DNA of 5,493 bases from Chloroflexi bacterium RBG_16_70_13 (GCA_001795245.1 MGOD01000072.1:1-5493), one strand, 5' to 3'. Positions 1-4,972 are shown, counted from the stretch's first letter. Numbers and translations: made by a program. The notes: generated by a model from the letters alone, not told the origin.

Positions 1-967
1 CCTCGATAATCCGGAGGACCTCGCCAGCGACGGCCGCGCCGACGGCGTGGTGCGAGAAGGTGAAGCCGTGGACGAAGCCGCCCGCCGCGATGACCGCGTC
101 GTGCACGGCGCCGGAGGCCGCCACGAACCCGAACGGCCAGTAGCCGGAGGTCGCGCCCTTGGCCGCGACGAGGATGTCCGGGCGGGTCCCCCAGTGGTCC
201 ACGCCGAACCAGCGCCCGGTCCGGCCGAACCCGGTCATGACCTCGTCGGCGATGAGTAGGACACCGTGGCGGCGACAGACCTCGGCGACCGCCGGCCAGT
301 AACCGTCCGGCGGCACCGCGGCGGCGAGCGTGGCGCCGACGATGGGCTCGGCGACGAATGCGGCGACGGTGCCGGGGCCCGCGGCATTGACGGCGCGATC
401 GAGCTCCTCGGCCAGCTCCTCGGCCGTGGCCAGGGCATTGGCGCCGGGATCGCCTGCCCGGTACGGGTAGGCAGCGCTGACGTGCCGGAACCGTCCCAGC
501 CAGCCCTCGTACGGGCGGCGCAACGGCTTGCGGCCGGAAAGGTCGAGGGCGCCGAGGGAGTTGCCGTGGTAGCTCCCCCACCGGGCGATGACGATCCAGC
601 GGTCCTTCTCGCCGCGGGCGAGGTGCCAGGCCCGGGCCAGCTTGAGCGCCGTCTCGATCGCCTCGGAGCCGCCGCTGACCGGGTAGAGCCGCGGATCGTC
701 AACGGGCAGGTGCGGGGTGAGCGCCTCGGCGTAGGCCTCGAGCGGCTCGCTCGTGAAGGCGCTGCCGTGGGCGTATGCGAGGCGGCCGGCCTGAGCCGCC
801 ATGACCTCTGCGATGGACCGACGGCCGTGGCCGACGTTGACGACGATCGCGCCGCCGGCCGCGTCGAGGTACGCCCGGCCCTCGGCGTCCCAGATCGTGC
901 TGCCCTCGGCCCGGACCGCGACGGGCAGCGCGGGATCGAGCGAACGCCGGAAGACGCGGGAGGTCAC
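1..967 (-). CDS. Class III PLP-dependent aminotransferase (C-terminus outside window)
   Basis: A fold-type I aminotransferase that would move an amino group from an amine or omega-amino acid to a keto acid through pyridoxal phosphate, in the cytoplasm. The 322 visible residues hold the family landmarks in order: an N-terminal strand with LDAAGGAIVVNVGHG (34-48), the cofactor-phosphate region SGGSEAIETALKLAR (98-112), SYHGNS (132-137), ADEVMTGFGRTGRWFG (240-255) whose Asp241 should hold the pyridine nitrogen, and AAKGATSGYWPFG (268-280) whose Lys270 should form the Schiff base. HGFTFSHH (300-307) matches the later phosphate-binding Thr region. The family is about 430-460 residues long, so roughly 110-140 are missing. 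GTG at 967 is chosen because the conserved N-terminus begins at once and no better start lies upstream. There is no Shine-Dalgarno, but a TACAAT lies just upstream. The substrate cannot be read from the sequence. The gene lies beyond the sulfur operon's terminator and is probably unrelated to it. Confidence 0.93.
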   Translation of the reverse strand, partial: MTSRVFRRSLDPALPVAVRAEGSTIWDAEGRAYLDAAGGAIVVNVGHGRRSIAEVMAAQAGRLAYAHGSAFTSEPLEAYAEALTPHLPVDDPRLYPVSGGSEAIETALKLARAWHLARGEKDRWIVIARWGSYHGNSLGALDLSGRKPLRRPYEGWLGRFRHVSAAYPYRAGDPGANALATAEELAEELDRAVNAAGPGTVAAFVAEPIVGATLAAAVPPDGYWPAVAEVCRRHGVLLIADEVMTGFGRTGRWFGVDHWGTRPDILVAAKGATSGYWPFGFVAASGAVHDAVIAAGGFVHGFTFSHHAVGAAVAGEVLRIIE

Positions 968-973
968 GCAGCG

Positions 974-979
974 ATTGTA
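974..979 (-). promoter_or_regulatory. Candidate -10 box (TACAAT) for a leaderless aminotransferase mRNA
   Basis: Read on the minus strand, TACAAT is followed by six bases and then the GTG at 967, so a normal -10 to +1 distance would start transcription on the start codon itself. No purine-rich ribosome-binding site precedes the GTG, which agrees with leaderless translation. I do not see a convincing -35 hexamer at 17-18 bp; CCGCCG or ACCGCC occupies that place. In this GC-rich context a 5-of-6 match to TATAAT is uncommon but can occur by chance. Confidence 0.35.
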
Positions 980-1002
980 CGGACCGCGATCGACCCCGGC
1001 GG

Positions 1003-1230
1003 TCACGGCCGCTGCCGCAGCCTCGGTGGCCGAGCCGCTAGAACGCTCATTCCTCGCACGAGGACGCTCGTCATGCAGCCCCCGCGCTCGATCCTTGAGA
1101 TGTCCGACTGGCTGCAACCGCACGCGGAAGCCAGCCGCCGCTGCGACCATCGCCGGGCCAGTCGAGCCTTCCGGATCGTACGGCCGACGTGATCGAGGAG
1201 CTGGCGGGTAATCCTGTCGAGCTCCGGCAT
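1003..1230 (-). CDS. Short XRE-type HTH protein, probably a truncated remnant
   Basis: A 75-residue frame whose first 50 residues read as a Cro/C1-type helix-turn-helix: VGRTIRKARLARRWSQRRLA forms helices 1-2 (about 15-34), CGCSQSDISRIERG the recognition helix and its end (about 37-50). Such domains bind DNA as repressors or antitoxin-like regulators. In complete relatives ERG is followed by two more helices and often a C-terminal domain. Here the frame continues GCMTSVLVRGMSVLAARP and stops, and this tail coincides with copy A of a repeat that recurs upstream of the gene, so the 3' part looks replaced. ATG at 1230 is the first ATG; a GTG at 1257 is also in frame. No good ribosome-binding site precedes either. 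It may be a pseudogene or a minimal HTH protein. I am confident of the HTH but not that it is expressed. Confidence 0.5.
   Translation of the reverse strand: MPELDRITRQLLDHVGRTIRKARLARRWSQRRLASACGCSQSDISRIERGGCMTSVLVRGMSVLAARPPRLRQRP
1043..1079. repeat. Degenerate 37-bp repeat, copy A (at the break in the HTH gene)
   Basis: On the plus strand this reads ACGCTCAT, 13 bases, ACGCTCGT, then CATGCAGC. Copy B at 1371-1407 has both octamers with the same 13-base spacing and ends TACGCAGC. About 29 of 37 positions agree by eye, and weaker similarity continues toward lower coordinates for some 25 bases with a short gap. Inside each copy the octamer ACGCTCRT is itself repeated at 21-bp spacing. On the minus strand both copies are open in the same frame (CMTSV...GMSV against CVTSV...GMSV). 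Confidence 0.55.
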
Positions 1231-1261
1231 GGACACCCATCGTGCCGCCCAACGCACATCT

Positions 1262-1283
1262 GCCGATCATCCGCCGATCATCC
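1262..1283. repeat. 11-bp tandem duplication (GCCGATCATCC x2)
   Basis: Two perfect adjacent copies of GCCGATCATCC, followed by GCCG, which begins a third. It lies 32 bp upstream of the ATG of the HTH remnant and could affect its expression, but two copies are too few to call an operator or an iteron. Confidence 0.5.
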
Positions 1284-1370
1284 GCCGCTTTCGCGCCAGT
1301 GCCGCCGGGCAAGGGGATGGGCGGCGTCGCCGGGGCGCTGCCCGTCGAGGCTGTGCCCTGAGTCGCCGGC

Positions 1371-1407
1371 ACGCTCATCCCGGGCGCGATCACGCTCGTT
1401 ACGCAGC
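1371..1407. repeat. Degenerate 37-bp repeat, copy B (upstream of the HTH gene)
   Basis: Direct-orientation partner of copy A, offset by 328 bp: ACGCTCAT (1371-1378), 13 bases, ACGCTCGT (1392-1399), TACGCAGC. The HTH remnant lies between the two copies. This could be the trace of an ancient duplication, or the multi-repeat end of a transposable element. No transposase and no target-site duplication are visible, so the origin stays open. Confidence 0.55.
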
Positions 1408-1464
1408 TGGTTGCGGGTTCTGGGTTTCGTGATGAGCACGGTCGCGCGGCGGATGAGCGGTCAG

Positions 1465-1499
1465 CCGCATCACGGATGCGGAAGCGGCCCTCCCGCTTC
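1465..1499. repeat. Two small adjacent stem-loops beside the terminator
   Basis: CCGCATC-ACG-GATGCGG (1465-1481) is a 7-bp stem with a 3-base loop, and GAAGCGG-CCCTC-CCGCTTC (1481-1499) is a 7-bp stem with a 5-base loop. They share position 1481 and lie 8 bp beyond the large terminator stem in the direction of operon transcription. They could act as secondary termination structures. In such GC-rich DNA, short stems also arise by chance. Confidence 0.35.
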
Positions 1500-1507
1500 G
1501 GAACAAG

Positions 1508-1543
1508 GACAGCGCCCCGGGGGAAGGGACCCGGGGCGCTGTC
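1508..1543 (-). terminator. Rho-independent-like terminator of the sulfur operon
   Basis: A perfect 14-bp inverted repeat (GACAGCGCCCCGGG and its complement) around an 8-base loop, 101 bp beyond the stop codon of the flavoprotein gene. The stem is extremely stable. In the transcript the bases after it are CCUUGUUCC, a poor U-tract, so it is either a GC-type terminator without a full U-run or a 3'-end stabilising hairpin. It marks the likely end of the 4791-1645 transcription unit. Confidence 0.75.
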
Positions 1544-1644
1544 TGCCGCGAAGGGAGCGGCGTTGGCGTTGGCGGCGGTGGAGACGGACGGGGCGCGCTC
1601 GGGAGGAGCCGTCCGTGCGGCGTCGCCGCGTCAGCCAGGGGACG

Positions 1645-2802
1645 TCAGACGCGGCCCTTCGGCACGGTGTGGAAGTAGGTCTTGTTGAAGACGATCTTCC
1701 CGAGGTGCCACAGCGCGTTGGGCTTGGGTGGCTTGGGCGGGTGGTCGTAGTCGAAGCGGAGGAGGGTGCCCTTGCCGTCGCCGATCTCGAAGAAGCACAT
1801 GACGTTGCCCGCGTAGGAGGCGTGTTTCCCCTTCGCGGCGCGGCGCTCGACCGCGGCGACGATGCCCTCGACGACGACCGGCGCCTCGAAATGGGCCGTG
1901 GAGCCAGCCTTCGACAACGGCAGGTCCGTCGCGTCGCCCAGGGCATAGACGTTGGCACGCTCGCCGACCCGCAGGGTGTGACGGTCGGTCGGGAGCCAGC
2001 CGCCCGGCGCCGGGGCGAGCCCGGAGTCGATGAGGAACTGCTGGCCCTTGTGCGGCGGCACCAGGACGAGGAGGTCGTACGGCAGCTCCTCGCCCTCGAG
2101 CGACAGGACGACCTTCCGCTCGCGGTCGATGGCCTCGACGTTGAAGAAGGTGTGGAGCTCGATCCCCTTCTCCTCGAGGATCGGGGTCGCCATCTCGCTC
2201 ACCGATTCGATCGTGAACGCGCGGCTGATCGGCGAGCAGAAGTGGACCTCCGACTTCTCGCGAAGGCCCCGCTCGCGGAGCTCGGACTCGATGAGGAAGG
2301 AGACTTCGAGCGGCGCCGGCGGGCACTTGTAGGGCATCGAGGCGATGCCGACGACGATCTTCCCGCCGCGGAAGGCATCGAGCGCCCGGCGCAGCTTCAG
2401 GGCGGCCTCGGCCGTGTAGAAGTGGTGCGCCTCGGTCTCGAAGTGCTCGATCGCCTCGGGCAGGATCCTGGCCCCGGTGGCGAGAACGAGGTGGTCGTAC
2501 GGAAGGACCGTGCCATCGGTCAGCGAGACCGTCCCGGCGGCCTCGTCGACGTGGCCGACGGTCCCAATGACGAGGCGAATCCGCTTGTCTAGGAGCGCTC
2601 GCTCGCGCTTCACGAGCTTCTCGGCCCGCTCGCCACCCATGGCGATGTACATGAAGCCGGGCTGGTAGACGTGGGCGCCGCTGGCGTCCACGACGGCAAG
2701 GTCGACGTCGCCGGCGTCGATGCGCTTCTTGAGTCGGCGGGCGAGGAGGTTGGCGGTCAGCGTGCCGCCCACCCCGCCACCGAGGACGAGGATCCGGTCC
2801 AT
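1645..2802 (-). CDS. Sulfide:quinone oxidoreductase-like FAD-dependent oxidoreductase
   Basis: A 385-residue flavoprotein of the pyridine nucleotide-disulfide oxidoreductase superfamily, SQR/FCSD branch. SQRs oxidise sulfide to sulfane sulfur at a cysteine pair and pass electrons through FAD to quinone at the inner face of the membrane. Visible are the dinucleotide fold ILVLGGGVGGTLTANLLA (4-21), YDHLVLATGARILP (102-115), the cysteine motif MPYKCPPAPLE (156-166, Cys160), VYALGDATDLPLSKAG (285-300) which should contact FAD, and Cys336 in VMCFFEIG. Cys160 and Cys336 are spaced like the catalytic pair of known SQRs; Cys189 is extra. The tail WHLGKIVFNKTYF (365-377) could be the amphipathic membrane contact. 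ATG at 2802 lies 4 bp after the preceding tusA stop, so the two are translationally linked; an in-frame extension upstream only shadows tusA. It is the last gene before the terminator. Family is near certain; sulfide as substrate is an inference from motif and context. Confidence 0.85.
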   Translation of the reverse strand: MDRILVLGGGVGGTLTANLLARRLKKRIDAGDVDLAVVDASGAHVYQPGFMYIAMGGERAEKLVKRERALLDKRIRLVIGTVGHVDEAAGTVSLTDGTVLPYDHLVLATGARILPEAIEHFETEAHHFYTAEAALKLRRALDAFRGGKIVVGIASMPYKCPPAPLEVSFLIESELRERGLREKSEVHFCSPISRAFTIESVSEMATPILEEKGIELHTFFNVEAIDRERKVVLSLEGEELPYDLLVLVPPHKGQQFLIDSGLAPAPGGWLPTDRHTLRVGERANVYALGDATDLPLSKAGSTAHFEAPVVVEGIVAAVERRAAKGKHASYAGNVMCFFEIGDGKGTLLRFDYDHPPKPPKPNALWHLGKIVFNKTYFHTVPKGRV

Positions 2803-2806
2803 TGGG

Positions 2807-3052
2807 CTACCGGGCCTTCTCGACAAGGATACGGTCATAGCCCTCGAGGGCCTCGACGGCGATGAGCCGATGGCCGGCCTTCTCGATCCACTTGGGGATG
2901 TCGACCTTGGAGCCCTTGTCGGACGACAGGACCGCCAGGACGTCGCCCACCTGGGCCTCGCGGATCCCGCGGATGAGCTCCATGAGCGGTCCGGGGCAGA
3001 AGCTGCCGCGGGCATCGATCGTCCGGTTGATGGTGGGTTCGGTCTCGAGCAT
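2807..3052 (-). CDS. TusA-family sulfur carrier, CPGP type
   Basis: An 81-residue TusA-like protein (SirA/YeeD/TusA fold), a small cytosolic carrier that holds sulfane sulfur as a persulfide on one cysteine. The signature is IDARGSFCPGPLMELIRGI (12-30); Cys19 in CPGP is the expected sulfur-binding residue. VLSSDKGSKVDIPKWIEKAGH (41-61) matches the second half of the fold. The second cysteine that many TusA proteins carry in this half is absent (W55/I56 region), unlike the paralogue at 3705-3959. A GGAAGGGA ribosome-binding site lies 7 bases before ATG 3052. It sits directly in front of the SQR-like gene with a 4-bp gap and 53 bp behind the dsrE2 stop, so it is the likely immediate partner of the flavoprotein, perhaps as sulfur acceptor. 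Family assignment is secure; the partner role is inferred from order. Confidence 0.9.
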   Translation of the reverse strand: MLETEPTINRTIDARGSFCPGPLMELIRGIREAQVGDVLAVLSSDKGSKVDIPKWIEKAGHRLIAVEALEGYDRILVEKAR

Positions 3053-3105
3053 CGGAGTGTCCCTTCCCGGGCGCCGGGGACGCGGCGTCCGTCAGTGCGT
3101 GGTGG

Positions 3106-3693
3106 TCAGATGAACAGCGACGACGCGCCGTTGTTGAGGAGGTCGATGACGGTGGCGGCACCGACGGGCTCGCCGAGCCCGTCGATCATGTCCTCCCGCT
3201 TGAGGCCGAACATGTCCATCGTCATCTGGCAGGGCATGAACTCGACGCCGAGCGCCTGGGCCGCCTCGAGCAGCTCCGTCGGCTTGGCGACGCCGTACTT
3301 CTTCGCGAGGACGCCCATCATCCAGGGGCCCATCCCGAGGAAGTTCATCTTCGAGAGCTTGCGGTGGCTCATTCCGGGCCGCTGCATCAGCGAGAGCATC
3401 TTCTGCATCCACGTCTCGCCGGTGACCCGGACCTCGTCCTTCACGAAGGCCTGGAGGCCCCAGAAGGTGATGAAGACCTTCGTGTTGACGCCGCTCGCGG
3501 CGGCTGTCGTGGCCAGGATGAGCGACGCCCAGGTCTTCTCGAGGTCGCCGCTGTACCAGATCAGGACCAGGTCGCGGCTCTTGACCTCCTCCTCGGGCGC
3601 CAGGGCCGGTGCCGGCGCGGCCGCGGCGATCGCCTCGGCGATGGCGTCGAGGCCCGGCTCGGCGGTGGTCGGTCGCTCGGTGGTGAGCGTCAT
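3106..3693 (-). CDS. DsrE2-family (DsrE/DsrF/DrsH-like) sulfurtransferase
   Basis: A 195-residue protein of the DsrE2 group (pfam DrsE_2 type, like Bacillus YrkE), thought to pass sulfane sulfur within TusA/rhodanese systems. After about 37 residues of Ala/Pro-rich low-complexity leader, the domain runs to the end: LVLIWYSGDLEKTWASLILA (42-61), FITFWGLQAF (74-83), LSKMNFLGMGPWMM (113-126) and the active-site stretch PCQMTMDMFG (154-163), where Cys155 is the predicted persulfide carrier. It ends SSLFI, typical of the group. I chose ATG 3693 because AGG lies 10 bases upstream; a GTG at 3708 overlapping the tusA stop as GTGA would add five residues and cannot be excluded. Hydrophobic patches around 58-69 and 119-130 could touch the membrane but are not convincing spans. 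It lies between the two tusA genes. The leader is unusual and may be a flexible tether. Confidence 0.9.
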   Translation of the reverse strand: MTLTTERPTTAEPGLDAIAEAIAAAAPAPALAPEEEVKSRDLVLIWYSGDLEKTWASLILATTAAASGVNTKVFITFWGLQAFVKDEVRVTGETWMQKMLSLMQRPGMSHRKLSKMNFLGMGPWMMGVLAKKYGVAKPTELLEAAQALGVEFMPCQMTMDMFGLKREDMIDGLGEPVGAATVIDLLNNGASSLFI

Positions 3694-3704
3694 CGGTTCG
3701 TGCC

Positions 3705-3959
3705 TCACTTCCGGCGGATGACGAAGCGGTAGACGGTCCCGTCGGCCGCCTGCTCCACGAGCTCATTGCCCGTCGAGCGGCACCAGGCCGTGAAGTCCTT
3801 GAGGGACCCGGGATCGGTGGCGAGGACCTCGACGAGGGCGCCGGAGGCGACGGTCTTGATGGCCTGTGCCGTCTTGACGATCGGCATCGGGCACGACAGC
3901 CCGCGGGCATCGACCCTGGCGCCGATCTCTGGCTCCGTCATGGTCTCGAGGGTATCCAT
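3705..3959 (-). CDS. TusA-family sulfur carrier, CPMP type
   Basis: An 84-residue TusA protein with the classical motif VDARGLSCPMPIVKTAQAI (16-34); Cys23 of CPMP should carry the persulfide. A second cysteine, Cys60 in FTAWCRSTGN, sits where E. coli-type TusA proteins have their second conserved cysteine. TDPGSLKDF (48-56) is also typical. The start is ATG 3959, preceded at 8 bases by a perfect GGAAGGAG; an upstream in-frame ATG at 4001 lacks such a site and the extra residues show no conservation. It ends 11 bp before the chosen dsrE2 start and begins 46 bp after the small dsrE stop, between the two DsrE-type genes. Most likely it accepts and donates sulfur to one or both. It differs clearly from the CPGP paralogue, so the two are not a recent duplication. 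Confidence 0.93.
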   Translation of the reverse strand: MDTLETMTEPEIGARVDARGLSCPMPIVKTAQAIKTVASGALVEVLATDPGSLKDFTAWCRSTGNELVEQAADGTVYRFVIRRK

Positions 3960-3967
3960 GGTTGCGA

Positions 3968-3975
3968 CTCCTTCC
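3968..3975 (-). promoter_or_regulatory. Ribosome-binding site fixing the start of the CPMP tusA
   Basis: GGAAGGAG on the minus strand, 8 bases before ATG 3959. It is the strongest Shine-Dalgarno in the window and decides against the in-frame ATG at 4001, which would make the protein 14 residues longer. Similar sites precede the small dsrE (GGAAGGA, 4429-4435) and the CPGP tusA (GGAAGGGA, 3060-3067). Confidence 0.75.
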
Positions 3976-4005
3976 CCGATCGGCCTCGGCCGGTCGGTCA
4001 TGCGA

Positions 4006-4419
4006 CTAGATGAAGACGACCTGGCCCTCGCCCGCGTTGAGGTAGAAGGCGGTCACGCCTTCCACGCCGTCGACGAGCGGGTCGAGGTCGGACTCTTCGA
4101 TGCCGAGGAGGTCCATCGACAGGGAGCAGGCCTGGATGTCGACCGAGCCGAGGTCCTTGGCCTGGCGAAGGGTCTCCGCCCAGCTGGCCTGGCCCGCGGT
4201 CCGGAGGGCATCGACATGGCCCTTGCCCTCGGCGCCGGCCTCGGGGGCGAGGCCGTGGTCGCGGTCGATCCGCTCGGCGCGGAAGGCATCGAGGGCCCAG
4301 TACTGGAGGAAGACGTTCACCGGCTTGCCGAGCGCCGCGGCCCCGGCGGTCAGCACGGCCGCCGCCTGGAGCTTGTCGTCGGTTCCGGAGAAGAGGACCA
4401 GGTTGATCGGTTCGTCCAT
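4006..4419 (-). CDS. Small DsrE-family sulfur relay protein
   Basis: A 137-residue DsrE/F-like protein, shorter than its DsrE2 neighbour but built on the same plan: INLVLFSGTDDKLQAAAVL (5-23) opens the fold, VNVFLQYWALDAF (34-46) follows, and the active-site stretch DIQACSLSMDLLGIEESDL (94-112) carries Cys98. It ends GQVVFI, much like the DsrE2 protein. DsrE-type proteins hold persulfide or thiosulfonate groups and exchange them with TusA. The middle (residues 50-80, charged and Gly/Ala-rich) replaces the LSKMN region of DsrE2, which suggests a different partner. A GGAAGGA site 9 bases upstream supports ATG 4419. It is the first gene after the repressor (27-bp gap), followed 46 bp later by the CPMP tusA. 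The DsrE family is clear; the subgroup (such as DsrE3-like) needs a tree. Confidence 0.88.
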   Translation of the reverse strand: MDEPINLVLFSGTDDKLQAAAVLTAGAAALGKPVNVFLQYWALDAFRAERIDRDHGLAPEAGAEGKGHVDALRTAGQASWAETLRQAKDLGSVDIQACSLSMDLLGIEESDLDPLVDGVEGVTAFYLNAGEGQVVFI

Positions 4420-4446
4420 CGGGATGGTTCCTTCCAGCTCGTTCTG

Positions 4447-4791
4447 TCAGCCCACGGTGGTCAAGAGGTCATTCATCCGGGCCGAGTCGGCGGCCCGGGC
4501 GAGTCGATCGACCCGGCGCTCGAGGACGCCGCGCATCACGGCGCAGGCGACGAGCACCTCGGGATCGACCAGGCGGTAGCGGATCTCGCGTCCATCGCGC
4601 TCGGCCTCGACCATCCCGGCCGTGCGCATGACGGCGAGATGCTGCGAGACGTTGGGCTGGCTGACGCCGAGGACGGCGGCCAGCCGCCCGACTTCGATTG
4701 GGCCGTCGGCGAGGACGTGCAGGATCTCGAGCCGGCGAGGGCTCGCGAGGACCTTGAGGACCTCGGCCTGCAGCATCGTGATCTCATCCAT
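4447..4791 (-). CDS. ArsR/SmtB-family winged-helix repressor
   Basis: A 114-residue ArsR-type transcription factor; such proteins bind operator DNA as dimers and are released by metals, oxidants or reactive sulfur. Visible are LKVLASPRRLEILHVLADGP (12-31), the helix-turn-helix VGRLAAVLGVSQPNVSQHLAVMRTAGM (34-60) and the beta wing VEAERDGREIRYRLVDP (61-77), followed by the C-terminal dimer helix. It has one cysteine, Cys83 in VACAVMRG, so it lacks the CxC metal site of ArsR/CadC proteins and the two-cysteine switch of the BigR/SqrR sulfide sensors. ATG 4791 is supported by AGGA 9 bases upstream; the frame stays open to 4995 but that part is not protein-like and contains the operator dyads. It is the first gene of the sulfur block, ends 27 bp before dsrE, and probably represses the whole unit including itself. 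The inducer is unknown. Confidence 0.9.
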   Translation of the reverse strand: MDEITMLQAEVLKVLASPRRLEILHVLADGPIEVGRLAAVLGVSQPNVSQHLAVMRTAGMVEAERDGREIRYRLVDPEVLVACAVMRGVLERRVDRLARAADSARMNDLLTTVG

Positions 4792-4809
4792 GGCCCGATC
4801 CTGCGCCGT

Positions 4810-4825
4810 ATGCGCACGTGCGCAT
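4810..4825. promoter_or_regulatory. Candidate ArsR operator O1 (perfect 16-bp palindrome)
   Basis: ATGCGCACGTGCGCAT is a perfect dyad 18 bp upstream of the repressor's start codon, placed to block initiation or early elongation. It shares the half-site ATGCG-N6-SGCAT with two more copies in the same gap. The link to the adjacent ArsR-type protein is inferred from position and symmetry. Confidence 0.6.
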
Positions 4826-4918
4826 GAGTGCCGAGGGTCCCGTTTCGGGGGTCGGGTGGCCCGGGCGGGGTGGGCCGGACGGCCCGGGCCGGCTCGCCCA
4901 GATCCACTCTCGCATCTG

Positions 4919-4934
4919 ATGCGCGTGCCCGCAT
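4919..4934. promoter_or_regulatory. Candidate ArsR operator O2
   Basis: ATGCGCGTGCCCGCAT agrees with O1 at 12 of 16 positions, including both outer pentamers. Flanking CTG and CAG extend the inverted repeat to 8 bp per arm with a 6-bp spacer (4916-4937). A further inverted half-site, CGCAT at 4911-4915, faces it from the left. Confidence 0.55.
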
Positions 4935-4972
4935 CAGCCGGTGCGGGTGGCGAGGCAGCCTGTCGCCTGCAG

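Larger units (their letters stand above)
1231..1644. other. Gene-poor gap between the sulfur operon and the HTH remnant
   Basis: I see no credible protein gene on either strand in these 414 bases. From right to left the gap holds the 3' untranslated region of the flavoprotein gene (1644-1544), the terminator hairpin (1543-1508), two further small hairpins (1499-1465), repeat copy B (1407-1371) and an 11-bp tandem duplication (1283-1262). The frames that are open here lack family resemblance and a ribosome-binding site. Confidence 0.6.

Noticed and set aside
266..1192. Long plus-strand open frame opposite the aminotransferase
   Set aside because: It is antisense to a clearly recognised class III aminotransferase, has low-complexity Arg/Gly/Ala composition and no family resemblance; long shadow frames are expected in GC-rich DNA.
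1189..2592. Plus-strand open frame of 467 codons
   Set aside because: It runs through the terminator and antisense to the SQR-like gene; its composition is repetitive and charged, as expected for the complement of GC-rich coding DNA.
2803..3015. N-terminal extension of the SQR-like protein
   Set aside because: The frame is open, but it overlaps the CPGP tusA almost entirely and the residues are Arg/Ser/Pro noise; the flavin fold begins at ATG 2802.
3694..3708. GTG start for DsrE2 overlapping the tusA stop as GTGA
   Set aside because: Plausible for coupling, but no ribosome-binding site is correctly spaced for it, while ATG 3693 has AGG 10 bases upstream. Kept as an alternative only.
3766..4827. 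Plus-strand open frame of 353 codons
   Set aside because: It covers tusA, dsrE and arsR in antisense and shows no domain; the minus-strand genes have strong ribosome-binding sites and family motifs.
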